DNA from: Anammoximicrobium sp964645045
Lineage (GTDB): Bacteria; Planctomycetota; Planctomycetia; Pirellulales; Pirellulaceae
NCBI GenBank assembly: GCA_964645045.1
Contig: CAZXYZ010000033.1
Coordinates: 28,796-92,795 of the forward strand
DNA: 64,000 nucleotides
Direction of reading: 5' to 3'
Part shown: one piece after another, positions 7,917 to 17,449 of the stretch
How the letters are laid out: each line of letters opens with the position of its first letter
Numbering within the stretch: the first letter of the stretch is position 1
Notes under the pieces: generated by a model
The model's input: the letters and a program-made list of their open reading frames with translations, nothing else
Told to the model about the DNA's origin: nothing
Databases searched by the model: none
Position numbers and translations under genes: made by a program

Positions 7917-10022
7917 ATGACACGCCGCATTACAGTTCGTCTCGCGGCGACCGTGACCCTGGTGCTTGCCACGGGGCTGTCATGGTCCGCTGAGCCGCCG
8001 CCCCCTCCGCCCGCCCCAGCGACGCTGTCGAGCTTCCTGGGGATTAAGCAGCTGGTTGAGAAATCCAAAGAGCACATGGTGGTTCACAAAGAAAAGAAGG
8101 CTGAAAAGCAGGCCCTGCAGGGCGGCCATCCCTGCCTGAAGAAGCTGTTCGGCCATCTGTGTCCGTGCGGGTGCCCCAAGTGCGAGATCCTGAAGAAAAA
8201 GCCGCCGCTGAAACCGCTGGCCGATGCCGCGAACCTGGAGTCGCAGAATCCGGCCATCAGGGCGGCGGCGGAGATCAAAGCGGAGGAAGAGTTGGCTCCG
8301 CAGAAAATCAAGGCCCTCCGCTATTTGGCCACCATTGGCTGCGGGTGTTACCCGCAAGTCAAGCCCGCCCTGCTGGCGGCGCTGGACGACTGCACCGAGC
8401 AGGTCCGGGTCGAAGCGGCGTTGGCGTTCCTACGCGTGGCCGGCAGCCCTTGCACGGTCTGTAATTCCAGCACGTGCTGCGACGCGGAGGTGCGCGAAAA
8501 GCTACGGGACAAGGCCGGGGGCACCGACGCGCAGGGCTGTTGGAAAGAGCCCTCCGCGAACGTCCGCTCGGCAGCCGCAGCGGCGCTGCAAGCTTGTGAA
8601 ATGATCGCCCAGCCCGAGGAAGCGCCGCCGCCCGAAGAGCCGAGGGAGTTGCCGCCGCCCGAGATGCCGGAGTTGCCGGCCCCGAAAAACGCTCCCGACG
8701 AAGCTGCACCGGCGGGAGGAGAGCCGCGTGCCGAGGCGAACCTGCCCGCCGCCGGAGCGATCGCCGCCGGTGCGGGCACTTGGCGTGCATTCGGCAACGA
8801 ATCGACCGATTCGGCGGCATCCCGCACGCCGACCGGGACCAGCGCGACTGCCGTGGCTTATCCCGGCGGTGGCGATGCGCTGCAGAAGCCGGAGAGCGAA
8901 AACGAAGTTGACAAGCCGGAAGCAGCCGCGCCTGCCGAGTCCCTTCCCGAGGCGGCACCCGCAGCGGAGCCAATGGACCTTGCCGGCACGTTTGGGGCCG
9001 CCGCAGGGCCCGAGTCGGCGGCGCCGAACATGATCGGCGATTTCTTCGGCAGCGGCGGAGCGCGGTTTACAGGCATGGGTGCCACCAACGTCTCCGCCGG
9101 CACCGCCGGCGGCGACCGCAGGTACAAGATCGTGGAGAGCAACAACCCTGTTCCCACCGACCGCGTCTTCTTCAACTATCACTTCTTCGCCAACCCGCTG
9201 GTCGACATTCGCGACCAGTCCGTCGATCTGCACCGCTACACCTTTGGGCTGGAGAAGGCGTTTTTCGACGACCAATTCTCCGTCGAACTGCGGATTCCAT
9301 TCGCCTCGGGCTACAACTCCGATCAGTCGCTGGCGGAGGGGGCCTCGTTGTCGGCCACCGAATTCAGCGACATGGCGTTGGCGGTCAAGGGGATCCTGCT
9401 TCGCCGGGAGTGCTTGCTGGTCTCCGGCGGCCTCGGCGTGACCTTGCCGACGGGATCGGACTGGGGCGGGTTTGACGAGCAGGGTCAACTGCGCGTGGTC
9501 CTGGAGAACGAGGCCGTGCATCTCCAGCCTTTCTTAGGCGCGCTGATGCGACCGAACGACCGGATGTTCGTCCAGTTTTTCACCCAAGCCGACTTCGATA
9601 CGAGCGGGAACCGCATGCTGGTGAGCGACTTGAATACCAGTGGTGATTTGCCTCCGCGGGAGGCGGGCGTGCTCCAGGATCAGGCCCTGCTGTTCGCCGA
9701 CGTTAGCGCCGGCTATTGGGTTTACAGAGATCCCTGCCAGCGGCTGCTGACCGGGATCGCCCCCGTCATCGAGTTGCACTACTCGACGACGATGCAGTCG
9801 CCGGATGCGATTGTCGACGACATCAGCGGGTTCACGCTCGGCATGGATCCGGCCCGGGGTGTCGGCTTCGGCCGCCGGGACGTGCTGAACCTGACAGGCG
9901 GTCTGCACTTCGCGGTGGGATCCCGCTCGACACTGACGGTGGCCGGAGTCGTCCCCTTGCGGAGCAACGGCGACCGCGACTATGACACCGAATTCGCCGT
10001 GCAATTCAACCGGCGGTTCTGA
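7917..10022 (+). CDS. HEAT-repeat protein with C-terminal outer-membrane beta-barrel
   Basis: A 701-residue exported protein. The ATG is supported by GGAGG 8 nt upstream. Residues 1-25 are a signal peptide. Residues about 75-225 are a Cys-rich helical region with HEAT-like repeats (NPAIRAAAEIKAEEELAPQK, KIKALRYLATIGCGC, VRVEAALAFLRVAG, NVRSAAAAALQAC) and Cys clusters CPCGCPKC and CTVCNSSTCC. A Pro/Ala/Glu-rich linker spans about 225-400. The last 300 residues alternate polar and hydrophobic in amphipathic strands (VFFNYHFFANPL, FSVELRIPFASGY, CLLVSGGLGVTLPTG, HLQPFLGALMRPN, TLTVAGVVPLRSN) and end in FAVQFNRRF, the C-terminal Phe typical of outer-membrane barrels. It is probably a porin-like protein with a periplasmic binding module. 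It is 26 bp upstream of the GH27 gene, so the pair may be an operon. Confidence 0.7.
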   Translation: MTRRITVRLAATVTLVLATGLSWSAEPPPPPPAPATLSSFLGIKQLVEKSKEHMVVHKEKKAEKQALQGGHPCLKKLFGHLCPCGCPKCEILKKKPPLKPLADAANLESQNPAIRAAAEIKAEEELAPQKIKALRYLATIGCGCYPQVKPALLAALDDCTEQVRVEAALAFLRVAGSPCTVCNSSTCCDAEVREKLRDKAGGTDAQGCWKEPSANVRSAAAAALQACEMIAQPEEAPPPEEPRELPPPEMPELPAPKNAPDEAAPAGGEPRAEANLPAAGAIAAGAGTWRAFGNESTDSAASRTPTGTSATAVAYPGGGDALQKPESENEVDKPEAAAPAESLPEAAPAAEPMDLAGTFGAAAGPESAAPNMIGDFFGSGGARFTGMGATNVSAGTAGGDRRYKIVESNNPVPTDRVFFNYHFFANPLVDIRDQSVDLHRYTFGLEKAFFDDQFSVELRIPFASGYNSDQSLAEGASLSATEFSDMALAVKGILLRRECLLVSGGLGVTLPTGSDWGGFDEQGQLRVVLENEAVHLQPFLGALMRPNDRMFVQFFTQADFDTSGNRMLVSDLNTSGDLPPREAGVLQDQALLFADVSAGYWVYRDPCQRLLTGIAPVIELHYSTTMQSPDAIVDDISGFTLGMDPARGVGFGRRDVLNLTGGLHFAVGSRSTLTVAGVVPLRSNGDRDYDTEFAVQFNRRF

Positions 10023-10048
10023 ACAGCAGTGGACAAAAGGGACACTTG

Positions 10049-11620
10049 ATGTACTTGCCGTGGCGATGCTCTCTCGTATTGCTGGTAGCGACGTGTTTCT
10101 CTGCCCAGACGGCTGTCGTGCGGGCTGGGGATCAACCCGAGATCCTTACGCCTCCGCCGGCACCGCAACCACGAATTAACGGTGCCAAGGTCTTTGGCGT
10201 CCGGCCCGGCCATCCGCTGTTGTACACCATCGCTGCGACCGGCCGGCGACCGATGGAATTCTCCGTCACAAATCTGCCGGACGGCCTGCGGGTCGATCAA
10301 GCGACCGGTCGGATCACCGGATCGTTGGCCCAGCGAGGGACCTACCGCGCGACGCTCCGTGCGAAGAACGCGCTGGGGCATGCCGAACGCGAACTGCGGA
10401 TCGTCGTGGGCGACGAGATCCTGCTCACGCCGCTGCTGGGCTGCAATACGTGGGGCGGCTGGGGGCCGCGGGTCACGGACGCCAATCTCCGGGCGGCCGC
10501 CCGGGCGATGGTCGACACGGGCCTGATCCAGCACGGCTGGCAGTACGTGAACATCGACGACGGCTGGCAGGGGCAGCGTGGCGGTCCGCACCAAGCCATT
10601 CAGCCCAACGAGAAGTTCGGCGACATGCGGGGGCTGTGTGACTACATCCACTCCCTGGGACTGAAGGCCGGCATCTACTCGACGCCCTGGATCACCAGCT
10701 ACGCCGGGTTCGTCGGCGGTTCGAGCGACGATCCGCAGGGCGCGTGGCAGCGGCCAAAGACGCCCAAAGACGGCTGGCACTACGGAAAACACTTCTTCGA
10801 GGCCAACGACGCTCGGCAATGGGCCGAGTGGGGATTCGACTACGCCAAGTACGACTGGGGCGTGGACCGCGTCGAAGTCACGCGGCGCATGGCCGACGCC
10901 TTGGCCGCCTGCGATCGCGATATCGTCCTGGAGCTGTCGAATTCCGTGCCGCTGGCTCAGGCAGCGGAGCACACCCGTCTAGCGCAAATGTCCCGCACCA
11001 CCGGGGACCTGGTGGATCTGTGGGACCGGTCGCAGATGGACCCGGGCCTGCGGCGCTGGGCCGTCGGCATTCGCGAGGTGTGGCTGGCGCACGACGCCTG
11101 GGCTCCGCATCAGCGGCCCGGCCATTGGAACCATGCCTGCAATCTGCGGATCGGCCTGTTGGGCGGCTGGCGGGACCGGCCGCTGACGCCGTCGCGGTTG
11201 ACGCCTGACGAACAATACGCGCACGTCAGCCTGTGGTGCTTGTGGGGCTCCCCGATGATCATCGGCACGCCGATCGAACGGCTTGATCCGTTTACGCTGT
11301 CGCTCCTATCGAACGACGAGGTGTTAGAGATTAACCAGGATCCGCTGGGCAAGCAGGCTCGGCCGGTCAAGGCGACTGGCGGCGAGACGCTGGTCAAGGA
11401 GTTGGAGGACGGTTCGAGAGCCGTGGGGCTGTTCAATCCCGGCAGTGAAATTGCGAAGGTCTCGATCGATTGGTCCACGCTGGGACTGAAAGGCAAACAG
11501 CAGGTCCGCGACCTGTGGCGGCAGAAAGACCTCGGCATCCACGCCGAAGGTTTCAGCGCCGAGGTTCGTCCTCACGGGGTTGTGCTGGTGCGTTTGACGT
11601 CGGCGGCAGTGCCCGACTAG
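10049..11620 (+). CDS. Exported GH27 alpha-galactosidase
   Basis: A 523-residue protein starting at ATG 10049, with AGGGAC upstream; an adjacent in-frame TTG at 10046 is less likely. A signal peptide (residues 1-27) is followed by a putative Ig-like domain at about 40-120 (LPDGLRVDQATGRITGSLAQ) that often precedes planctomycete GH27 enzymes. The catalytic barrel starts LLGCNTWGGWGP (about 130) and continues QYVNIDDGWQG, WGFDYAKYDWG and RTTGDLVDLWDRS. By alignment with human alpha-galactosidase A, D269 in AKYD is the nucleophile and D320 in TTGD is the acid/base. A C-terminal beta-sandwich begins after WGSPMIIGTPIERLD and ends GVVLVRL. It should remove terminal alpha-galactose from oligosaccharides in the periplasm. 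The 3' neighbour is a broken beta-helix gene. Confidence 0.93.
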   Translation: MYLPWRCSLVLLVATCFSAQTAVVRAGDQPEILTPPPAPQPRINGAKVFGVRPGHPLLYTIAATGRRPMEFSVTNLPDGLRVDQATGRITGSLAQRGTYRATLRAKNALGHAERELRIVVGDEILLTPLLGCNTWGGWGPRVTDANLRAAARAMVDTGLIQHGWQYVNIDDGWQGQRGGPHQAIQPNEKFGDMRGLCDYIHSLGLKAGIYSTPWITSYAGFVGGSSDDPQGAWQRPKTPKDGWHYGKHFFEANDARQWAEWGFDYAKYDWGVDRVEVTRRMADALAACDRDIVLELSNSVPLAQAAEHTRLAQMSRTTGDLVDLWDRSQMDPGLRRWAVGIREVWLAHDAWAPHQRPGHWNHACNLRIGLLGGWRDRPLTPSRLTPDEQYAHVSLWCLWGSPMIIGTPIERLDPFTLSLLSNDEVLEINQDPLGKQARPVKATGGETLVKELEDGSRAVGLFNPGSEIAKVSIDWSTLGLKGKQQVRDLWRQKDLGIHAEGFSAEVRPHGVVLVRLTSAAVPD

Positions 11621-11679
11621 AACTTGCCGGTCGAGCCAAGCGTGCCGGTCGTCGAGCGATTGGAACCGCAGTAGGGCTT

Positions 11680-12267
11680 TGGCCAGCTTGTCCAGGGCTG
11701 CGGAGGGCAGTTCGTAGACTCGGGCCGGGTCGTCGATTGCCCGATCGGCTTGCACGTCGACTCGCGCGGCATGACGTGGAAGCAATGGAACAACCCTGCG
11801 GACAGCAGTTGGAGTTTGGAGGCCAAGGCCCAACAGTTCAACTACACCCAACCGCCGTGGAGCACCAAGTATCCGCGTCTGGCGGCGATCATGAACGAGA
11901 ACCCCCGCGAGCCCCTGGGCAACACATTCGGCGCAATGTGTTCGTCGACTGCACCAAGCAAGTCTGCAGTTTTGACGGCAACGTGAAGAAACTGCTCGAC
12001 AAGTTCGAGATCGTCGACAACCTGGCGGTACACACGACCGGAGCGGCTGATAACAACGCGAAGCCGGTCGACGTCAAAGGCTTCGCCAATCTGTCAAGTA
12101 CCGCGGACAAGCCGATCGATCTCGGACTCGACGGCGTAGCGGCCCAGGGCTTCTCCGCGCGCTGGCAGGCGTGGATTCAGAAGGAGATCCCGTCTTTCGA
12201 GACGATCCCCTTCGAAAAGATCGGTTTGTACCAAGACGAGTATCGCTCCACGATGCCGCCTCGCTGA
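11680..12267 (+). pseudogene. Decayed C-terminal half of a parallel beta-helix protein
   Basis: Two reading frames together give the recognisable end of a right-handed beta-helix protein. Frame one reads GCGGQFVDSGRVVDC, IGLHVDSRGMTWKQWNN and PPWSTKYPRLAAIMNENP up to about 11930. Frame two then continues IRRNVFVDCTKQVCSFDGN and ends FEKIGLYQDEYRSTMPPR. The switch at about 11930 needs only one inserted or deleted base (LGNT then IRRNVFVDC). No start or N-terminal half is present. Such proteins are often encoded beside glycoside hydrolases, consistent with the adjacent GH27 gene. The 185 bp that follow (12268-12452) hold no gene I can support. Confidence 0.75.
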
Positions 12268-12452
12268 GTTCCTCTGGAGGTTCGATAGCCAATCGCCGAC
12301 GACTCAAACCGTGGCCGTCAAACAACGGGACCACGCCGCCGATTTAGGCAATCGGTCGTTCGTCGAACTCAAGGGCATGGACATCCTCCGCGCAGGCGCC
12401 AACATTCCTCTTCCCGTTGCGCAGGGTAGTTGGGTCGGGTCTCATGTGACTC

Positions 12453-15400
12453 TTATCGGGCCGCATCTATCAGTGTGGCGGCTTGGCGGCGGAGGATTTC
12501 GGGGACCAACCAATCGTGCTGGATGACTTCCGCCGAGGCTGGAAACGGGCCGTTGTAGTCGGCGGTTCCGAGCGTGCGGAGTCCGGCGGGGATCAGGGCC
12601 TCGGCTTGCGTCAGCGACTGGACGGCTTGCTCGTGCTGCCCCAACTGCTGCTCGGCCATCGCGCGGACGACCAGGGCCAGCGTGCCCGGCTGGGTGTTGA
12701 AACCCGGCATCTGCTGGACCCACTGGATCGCGTCGCCGTATTTCCCTTCACGGTAGGAGATCAGCGCACCGCAGGCCAGGAACCAGGGGCGGAAATGTTC
12801 CCAGCGGGGACTCGCCGCCCCATCTCGCAGGACCTGCAGCGGCAACTCGCCCAACGCCACGCCGCCGGGCAGCAACAAACTGGTCTTGCAGACCGAGTCC
12901 GCGATGTCGGCTTCGTTTGTGCCGCGGAACTGCTCGCACATGTCTTGGCACAGTCGTCGGTACCGCTCCTGGTCCCCTGCCATCAGCAGGGTGGAGGCGG
13001 CGATGGCCCAGGGGAATCGGCTGGTGGGGTTGAGCTTCACGGCCTGCAGGTGGTCGTCGGCACTTTCGCGCCAGAGGCCCAGTTGGGCCAGCAAACGTCC
13101 GCGTTCCTGGAACAGCGGGACGGCCTGGGGATCGGCCTCGATGGCCTTGGCCAGCCGGGCCAGGTCCGACGCGGCGTCCGCCCGGCCGATCAAGGACGCG
13201 ACGCGGCGCTTGTCCTGTCCACCGATCGTGCTGAGGACTTCGGTCGCCAGCGGCTGCAATTCGGGATGGATGGGCTGTTCGCCCAAACGTGCGAGAAACC
13301 GCTCGCACGATTCTCTTGCGGCCGGCATCTGGCCGAGTTTCTGCAGGGCGATGGCCCGCAGGAGGCAGCAACTCGCGGCGGCCGATGCCTCTTCGCGGAC
13401 GGCCTCGAGGGTCGCGATTGCACGCTCCGCCTGGCCCACGATCAGCCACGCGGCCGCCAGTCGCGGCAGGCCCGCCAAGGCGTTGTCCTCGACCGCGGCG
13501 GGGAGCTGCGCGCCCACGTCGGAAGCGTGGGGCTGAGTTGCCAGGAGCACCGACGCCAACTGATCGGCGACGACGCCATTGGTCGGGTCGGCTTTCCATT
13601 GGTCGTCGTAAATCCGTTGCAGGTGCTGCCGATCGCCTTGGGCGGCCTGGCGATCGCCCGTGCGTTCGTAGACCCGCAGCCGCAAACGCAAGTCGCGAAC
13701 GCTGTCCGGATCCGCCTCCAGCCGCCGGTTCAGTCCGGCCAGCACCTTGCCTGATCCCGCCCGCACGTAGCCCTGGAATGCGTCCCAGAGAAGGAGTCGG
13801 CCATCGGAACTTGCGGAAGCCAGGCACAGGCCGTCGGGACTCCAGGCGACGGAGTTCACATCGACCAGATGGCCTCTCAAGACAATCAGTTGGACGCCCG
13901 ACTCCGCGTCCCAGACTCGTACGGTGTGGTCCTTCCCTCCCGAAGCGATCCGACTGCCGTCGGAACTCCAGCTGACGGTCATCACTTCATCCGTATGACC
14001 AATCAGCGTTCGCTGCTCTTTTCCCTCCGCCACGTCGAAGATGTGAATCATGCGATCCATGCAAGCAAGCCCCACGCGACGGCCGGCGGGATCCCAGGCA
14101 AGGGCGTAAATCCAGCGGAAGGTGTGGTCGCCCGGCAAGCGGCCGAGCAGCTGGCCGGTGTTGGCATCCACGATCGCCGTGGTCATCCAGCCGCCACATG
14201 CCAACCGCGTTCCATCGGGGCTCCAGCAGAGGCTGCCGGCAAAGTCCCCCTCGAGTTTGGCCGCCCACAACTCCTCGCCTGTCGCTGTGCTGAAGGCGCT
14301 CAAGACTGCCTTTTCTCCGTCCCCACGACTCCACGCCGAGGTCGCCAGGCGGGTCCCGTCGGGGCTCAAATCGAACGCCCGCACCTCGGAGTCCAGGTCC
14401 TGAATCGCAAGGCGTTCCTCCCAGCTCTGATCGTCGAACAGGACCGTCGCCTTTTCGCGTCGAGCGGCGATGCTGTGGGACGAGGGATGCCAGGCGATGC
14501 TGGGCGAAAAAATGGATGAGCCTCCCGCCTGTGGTCCGGTCAGTCGCCCATCCGTCTTCAAGGCATCGACGTCGCAGGTGGCCACCCCACTGCCGCCTTG
14601 CAGGGCAAGGATTGACCCCTCCTGGTTCCAGGCGACCGATCGCAGATCCGAGACTTGGGATGAGACGGTTTCCGGATTGCGTCTTGTCGGCCAGTCCCAG
14701 ATCTTGAACGTGCCGCTACCAACCGTGGCCAATCGCCTGCCGTCGGGACTCCAATCTACATCCAGCACCCAGTCGGTGTGCCCGCGGAGTGTCGCCAACA
14801 ACCTACCGGAAGCGGCATCCCAGACGGAGACAATATTGTCGTCCCCCGTGACAGCCACGAATTCGCCGCCGGGACTCCAATCGATCTCCCGGTGGTGGGC
14901 CGGGTGCCCGGCAAGTTCGATCAGGTGCTTACCATCGGTGGCCGAGAGGATCTGGGCGCCGGCGCCCGCAATCACCGCCAGGCGCTTTCCATCCGGGCTC
15001 CAACACGTCCCCCAGCCGGGATGCGTCCACAGCTTGGCACCGGTGGTCGCGTCAAAGACGGCCTCGATGGCGGCCACGTGGGGCGTTTGGGGATTCCAGC
15101 AAGCCCGGCCTTCCCGCCCACCCGTTTCTTGTCGGAGGACGGCGTGTCCTGTCGCCACATTCCAAATGACCAGTTCGCCGCTCGTGCCGGACGAGGAGGC
15201 ATGCGATGCCAGCTGCACCCCATCGGGACTCCAGCAGACGGAGTTCACACACTCGAGATCGCTTTGCAGGACCGACAGCGACTGCCCCGTGGCTGCATCC
15301 CAGATCCGGATCGTCTTATCCCGACCGGCCGTAGCGAGCTTCGCTCCGTCCGGACTCCAAGCAACTCCTTGGACATAGCTGGTGTGTCCGACGAACTCCT

Positions 15401-17435
15401 GGAGCAAGGTTCCGGTCGCGGCGTCCCAGATCCTCAAGACATGATCGCGAGCCCCACCGGCGATGCGCCGGCCATCGGGGCTCCAGGCGACGCATTCCGC
15501 TCCGGCACAAGGGATGGTCAGCTGGTCGCCGTGCCGAAGCGAATCGAGATAGTACCATTCCCAGCCGCGCACGTCGCGAGCCTCCCCCTCGGGCTTCCAT
15601 TTTTCGGTGATTTGCCCGATCCGCAGGAGTCCCGTGGCGTCCTCCGCCGCTTGACCGGCCAGGTTCATTTCCGCCGCATACAAGGTGGCCTGCAACACTT
15701 GCTCGCGGTCTTCGGCCAAGGTGCGGAGGTGCGTTTCCCGCTGTTGGCCCGCCATCGCCTCCGCGGCGATCCGCTGCTCGGCCTGAGCGAGCTTCTCGTT
15801 CTCTTTCGCTAACCGGGCGTTCTCGATGGCTCGACCTTCCGCCAGCTTCAATGCCTCCCGCGCCTTGGCCTCCTCGCGCTGCGAGTCCTGCTGAGCCGCC
15901 GCTGCGTCGTTCAGGGCGTGCCGCAGCCGGATCGTGAAGATCGGTCCCGCGATGTTCAGCACCAGCAGCGAGCATGCCGCGACGGACAGGGCGGCCGCCA
16001 GACCTCTGTTGCGCCGGGCCCAGCGGCGGATTCGCTCGGGCAACGAGATCCGGCGGGCCTGGATCGGCTCGTCCGCCACGAACCGCTGCAGGTCGTCGGC
16101 CAGTTCTTTGGCCGTCTGGTAACGGTGCGCGGGGTCGCGGTCGATCGCCTTGTGGATGATCGTCTGCAAGTCGGCTGGGATCTCGGGATTGAGTCTGCCC
16201 AGCGGCGTGATCTGTGCGTTCATGACTTGGTCGATCAACGAATTGCGCTGCGTCTGGTCGAAGGCCGGGCGAAAGGCTAACAGCTCATACAGTGTCAGCC
16301 CCAAGCTGTAGACCTCGCTCCGGGCGTCGGCGCCGCCCTTGAACGTCTCCGGAGCCATGTAACGGAGCGTCCCCAGGATATCGCCCGCGTTGGTCAGGTC
16401 GCGGTCGTCATCCAGTTTGGCCAAGCCGAAATCGGTCACCCACACCGTGCCGCGCAGGTCCAGCAACAGATTCGCCGGCTTGATGTCGCGGTGCAGGACG
16501 CCCTGAGTGTGGGCATAATCCAGCGCGGATGCAACTTGCGCCCCGATCCGGGCCACGCTCTCCCAGTAGGTCGGTTTCCTCTTCACTGGTTCCGCCTGTC
16601 CGAGAGCCGCACCCGGCAAGGCGATGGACGAATCGGACAGGGAAAACGCATCCGACAAGCGGCCGGTGGCGGAGGCGGGTCGAGACGCCGGAAGAGCGTC
16701 TTGGTCCGTCGCCAGCGTAACGTCGTCGCCGCCGATTCCCGGCGGTGCGGCGCCGGCCGCGGACTCCAGGGTCCCGCTCATGAGCGTGCGGGCGACATCG
16801 GCCGCAGCCATCGCGCGGCGGCTCACCCGCAATTCGCCCGTGTGTGGCGTGCCGGCCTGCGAGCCTGACTTGGCCTGCAGTCGTTTCAGTTCCTCCAGGA
16901 CTTCATCCAGGGCCAGACCCTGGATGAACTGCATCACGTAATAGACCAGTCCGTTGCTCTCCCCCACGCCGAACACCGGCACGATGTTGGTGTGGTGCAG
17001 CCGGGCCGCGGCTTTGGCTTCCCGCTCGAACCGCGAGCGCTGCTTGGGATTGTCGAGCAGTTCCTTGGGCAGGACTTTCAACGCTACGTGCCGCCCTAAT
17101 GACACCTGCTCGGCCTCGTACACGATCCCCATTCCGCCACGGCCCACTTCGCGGATGATGCGGTAGTCGCCCAATCGCTGGACGGTGAGGCCGCCGAGGG
17201 ACGAGGGAGAAGCAGCGGGAGCCGGGACCAAGTCTTCGGTCCGTTCAGGCGCCAAATCTTCCATCATCGCCAGCGCCGGAAAGACCTCCTCGATTTCCGC
17301 GGCATAGTCCGGATACTTGTCGGCGTACTCGCGGATCCGCGGCCGCTCGCCGCGGCGAAAGCGTTCGACGAACTCCTCGCCCAGCTTGCCCACGAACTCA
17401 AAACGGGCTTCGGATTCGGACCTGGCGACTGGCAT
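12453..17435 (-). CDS. Membrane Ser/Thr protein kinase with WD40 and TPR repeats
   Basis: A 1,660-residue protein with typical planctomycete architecture. The N-terminal segment (15-55, EFVERFRRGERPRIREYADK) is followed by a Hanks-type kinase domain: GRGGMG loop at 98-103, K120 in VALKVL, HRDIKPAN at 315-322, DFG at 335-337, then YMAPE. About 110 low-complexity residues (about 185-290) are inserted between the N- and C-lobes. A transmembrane helix is near 478-502, then a coiled coil at about 510-590. Residues about 640-1240 form WD40 blades (many copies of AWSPDGRRIAGG... and ...TIRIWDAATG). TPR-like helices make up the C-terminal third. The kinase faces the cytoplasm and the propeller should be on the other side of the membrane, which suits a receptor kinase. 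It is 14 bp downstream of an ECF sigma gene and is probably cotranscribed with it. Confidence 0.95.
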   Translation of the reverse strand: MPVARSESEARFEFVGKLGEEFVERFRRGERPRIREYADKYPDYAAEIEEVFPALAMMEDLAPERTEDLVPAPAASPSSLGGLTVQRLGDYRIIREVGRGGMGIVYEAEQVSLGRHVALKVLPKELLDNPKQRSRFEREAKAAARLHHTNIVPVFGVGESNGLVYYVMQFIQGLALDEVLEELKRLQAKSGSQAGTPHTGELRVSRRAMAAADVARTLMSGTLESAAGAAPPGIGGDDVTLATDQDALPASRPASATGRLSDAFSLSDSSIALPGAALGQAEPVKRKPTYWESVARIGAQVASALDYAHTQGVLHRDIKPANLLLDLRGTVWVTDFGLAKLDDDRDLTNAGDILGTLRYMAPETFKGGADARSEVYSLGLTLYELLAFRPAFDQTQRNSLIDQVMNAQITPLGRLNPEIPADLQTIIHKAIDRDPAHRYQTAKELADDLQRFVADEPIQARRISLPERIRRWARRNRGLAAALSVAACSLLVLNIAGPIFTIRLRHALNDAAAAQQDSQREEAKAREALKLAEGRAIENARLAKENEKLAQAEQRIAAEAMAGQQRETHLRTLAEDREQVLQATLYAAEMNLAGQAAEDATGLLRIGQITEKWKPEGEARDVRGWEWYYLDSLRHGDQLTIPCAGAECVAWSPDGRRIAGGARDHVLRIWDAATGTLLQEFVGHTSYVQGVAWSPDGAKLATAGRDKTIRIWDAATGQSLSVLQSDLECVNSVCWSPDGVQLASHASSSGTSGELVIWNVATGHAVLRQETGGREGRACWNPQTPHVAAIEAVFDATTGAKLWTHPGWGTCWSPDGKRLAVIAGAGAQILSATDGKHLIELAGHPAHHREIDWSPGGEFVAVTGDDNIVSVWDAASGRLLATLRGHTDWVLDVDWSPDGRRLATVGSGTFKIWDWPTRRNPETVSSQVSDLRSVAWNQEGSILALQGGSGVATCDVDALKTDGRLTGPQAGGSSIFSPSIAWHPSSHSIAARREKATVLFDDQSWEERLAIQDLDSEVRAFDLSPDGTRLATSAWSRGDGEKAVLSAFSTATGEELWAAKLEGDFAGSLCWSPDGTRLACGGWMTTAIVDANTGQLLGRLPGDHTFRWIYALAWDPAGRRVGLACMDRMIHIFDVAEGKEQRTLIGHTDEVMTVSWSSDGSRIASGGKDHTVRVWDAESGVQLIVLRGHLVDVNSVAWSPDGLCLASASSDGRLLLWDAFQGYVRAGSGKVLAGLNRRLEADPDSVRDLRLRLRVYERTGDRQAAQGDRQHLQRIYDDQWKADPTNGVVADQLASVLLATQPHASDVGAQLPAAVEDNALAGLPRLAAAWLIVGQAERAIATLEAVREEASAAASCCLLRAIALQKLGQMPAARESCERFLARLGEQPIHPELQPLATEVLSTIGGQDKRRVASLIGRADAASDLARLAKAIEADPQAVPLFQERGRLLAQLGLWRESADDHLQAVKLNPTSRFPWAIAASTLLMAGDQERYRRLCQDMCEQFRGTNEADIADSVCKTSLLLPGGVALGELPLQVLRDGAASPRWEHFRPWFLACGALISYREGKYGDAIQWVQQMPGFNTQPGTLALVVRAMAEQQLGQHEQAVQSLTQAEALIPAGLRTLGTADYNGPFPASAEVIQHDWLVPEILRRQAATLIDAAR

Positions 17436-17449
17436 GGGGCTTGACTCGT

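Noticed and set aside
12311..12526. Plus-strand frame beginning VKQRDHAADLGN
   Set aside because: It overlaps the end of the large kinase on the other strand and has no domain or start signal.
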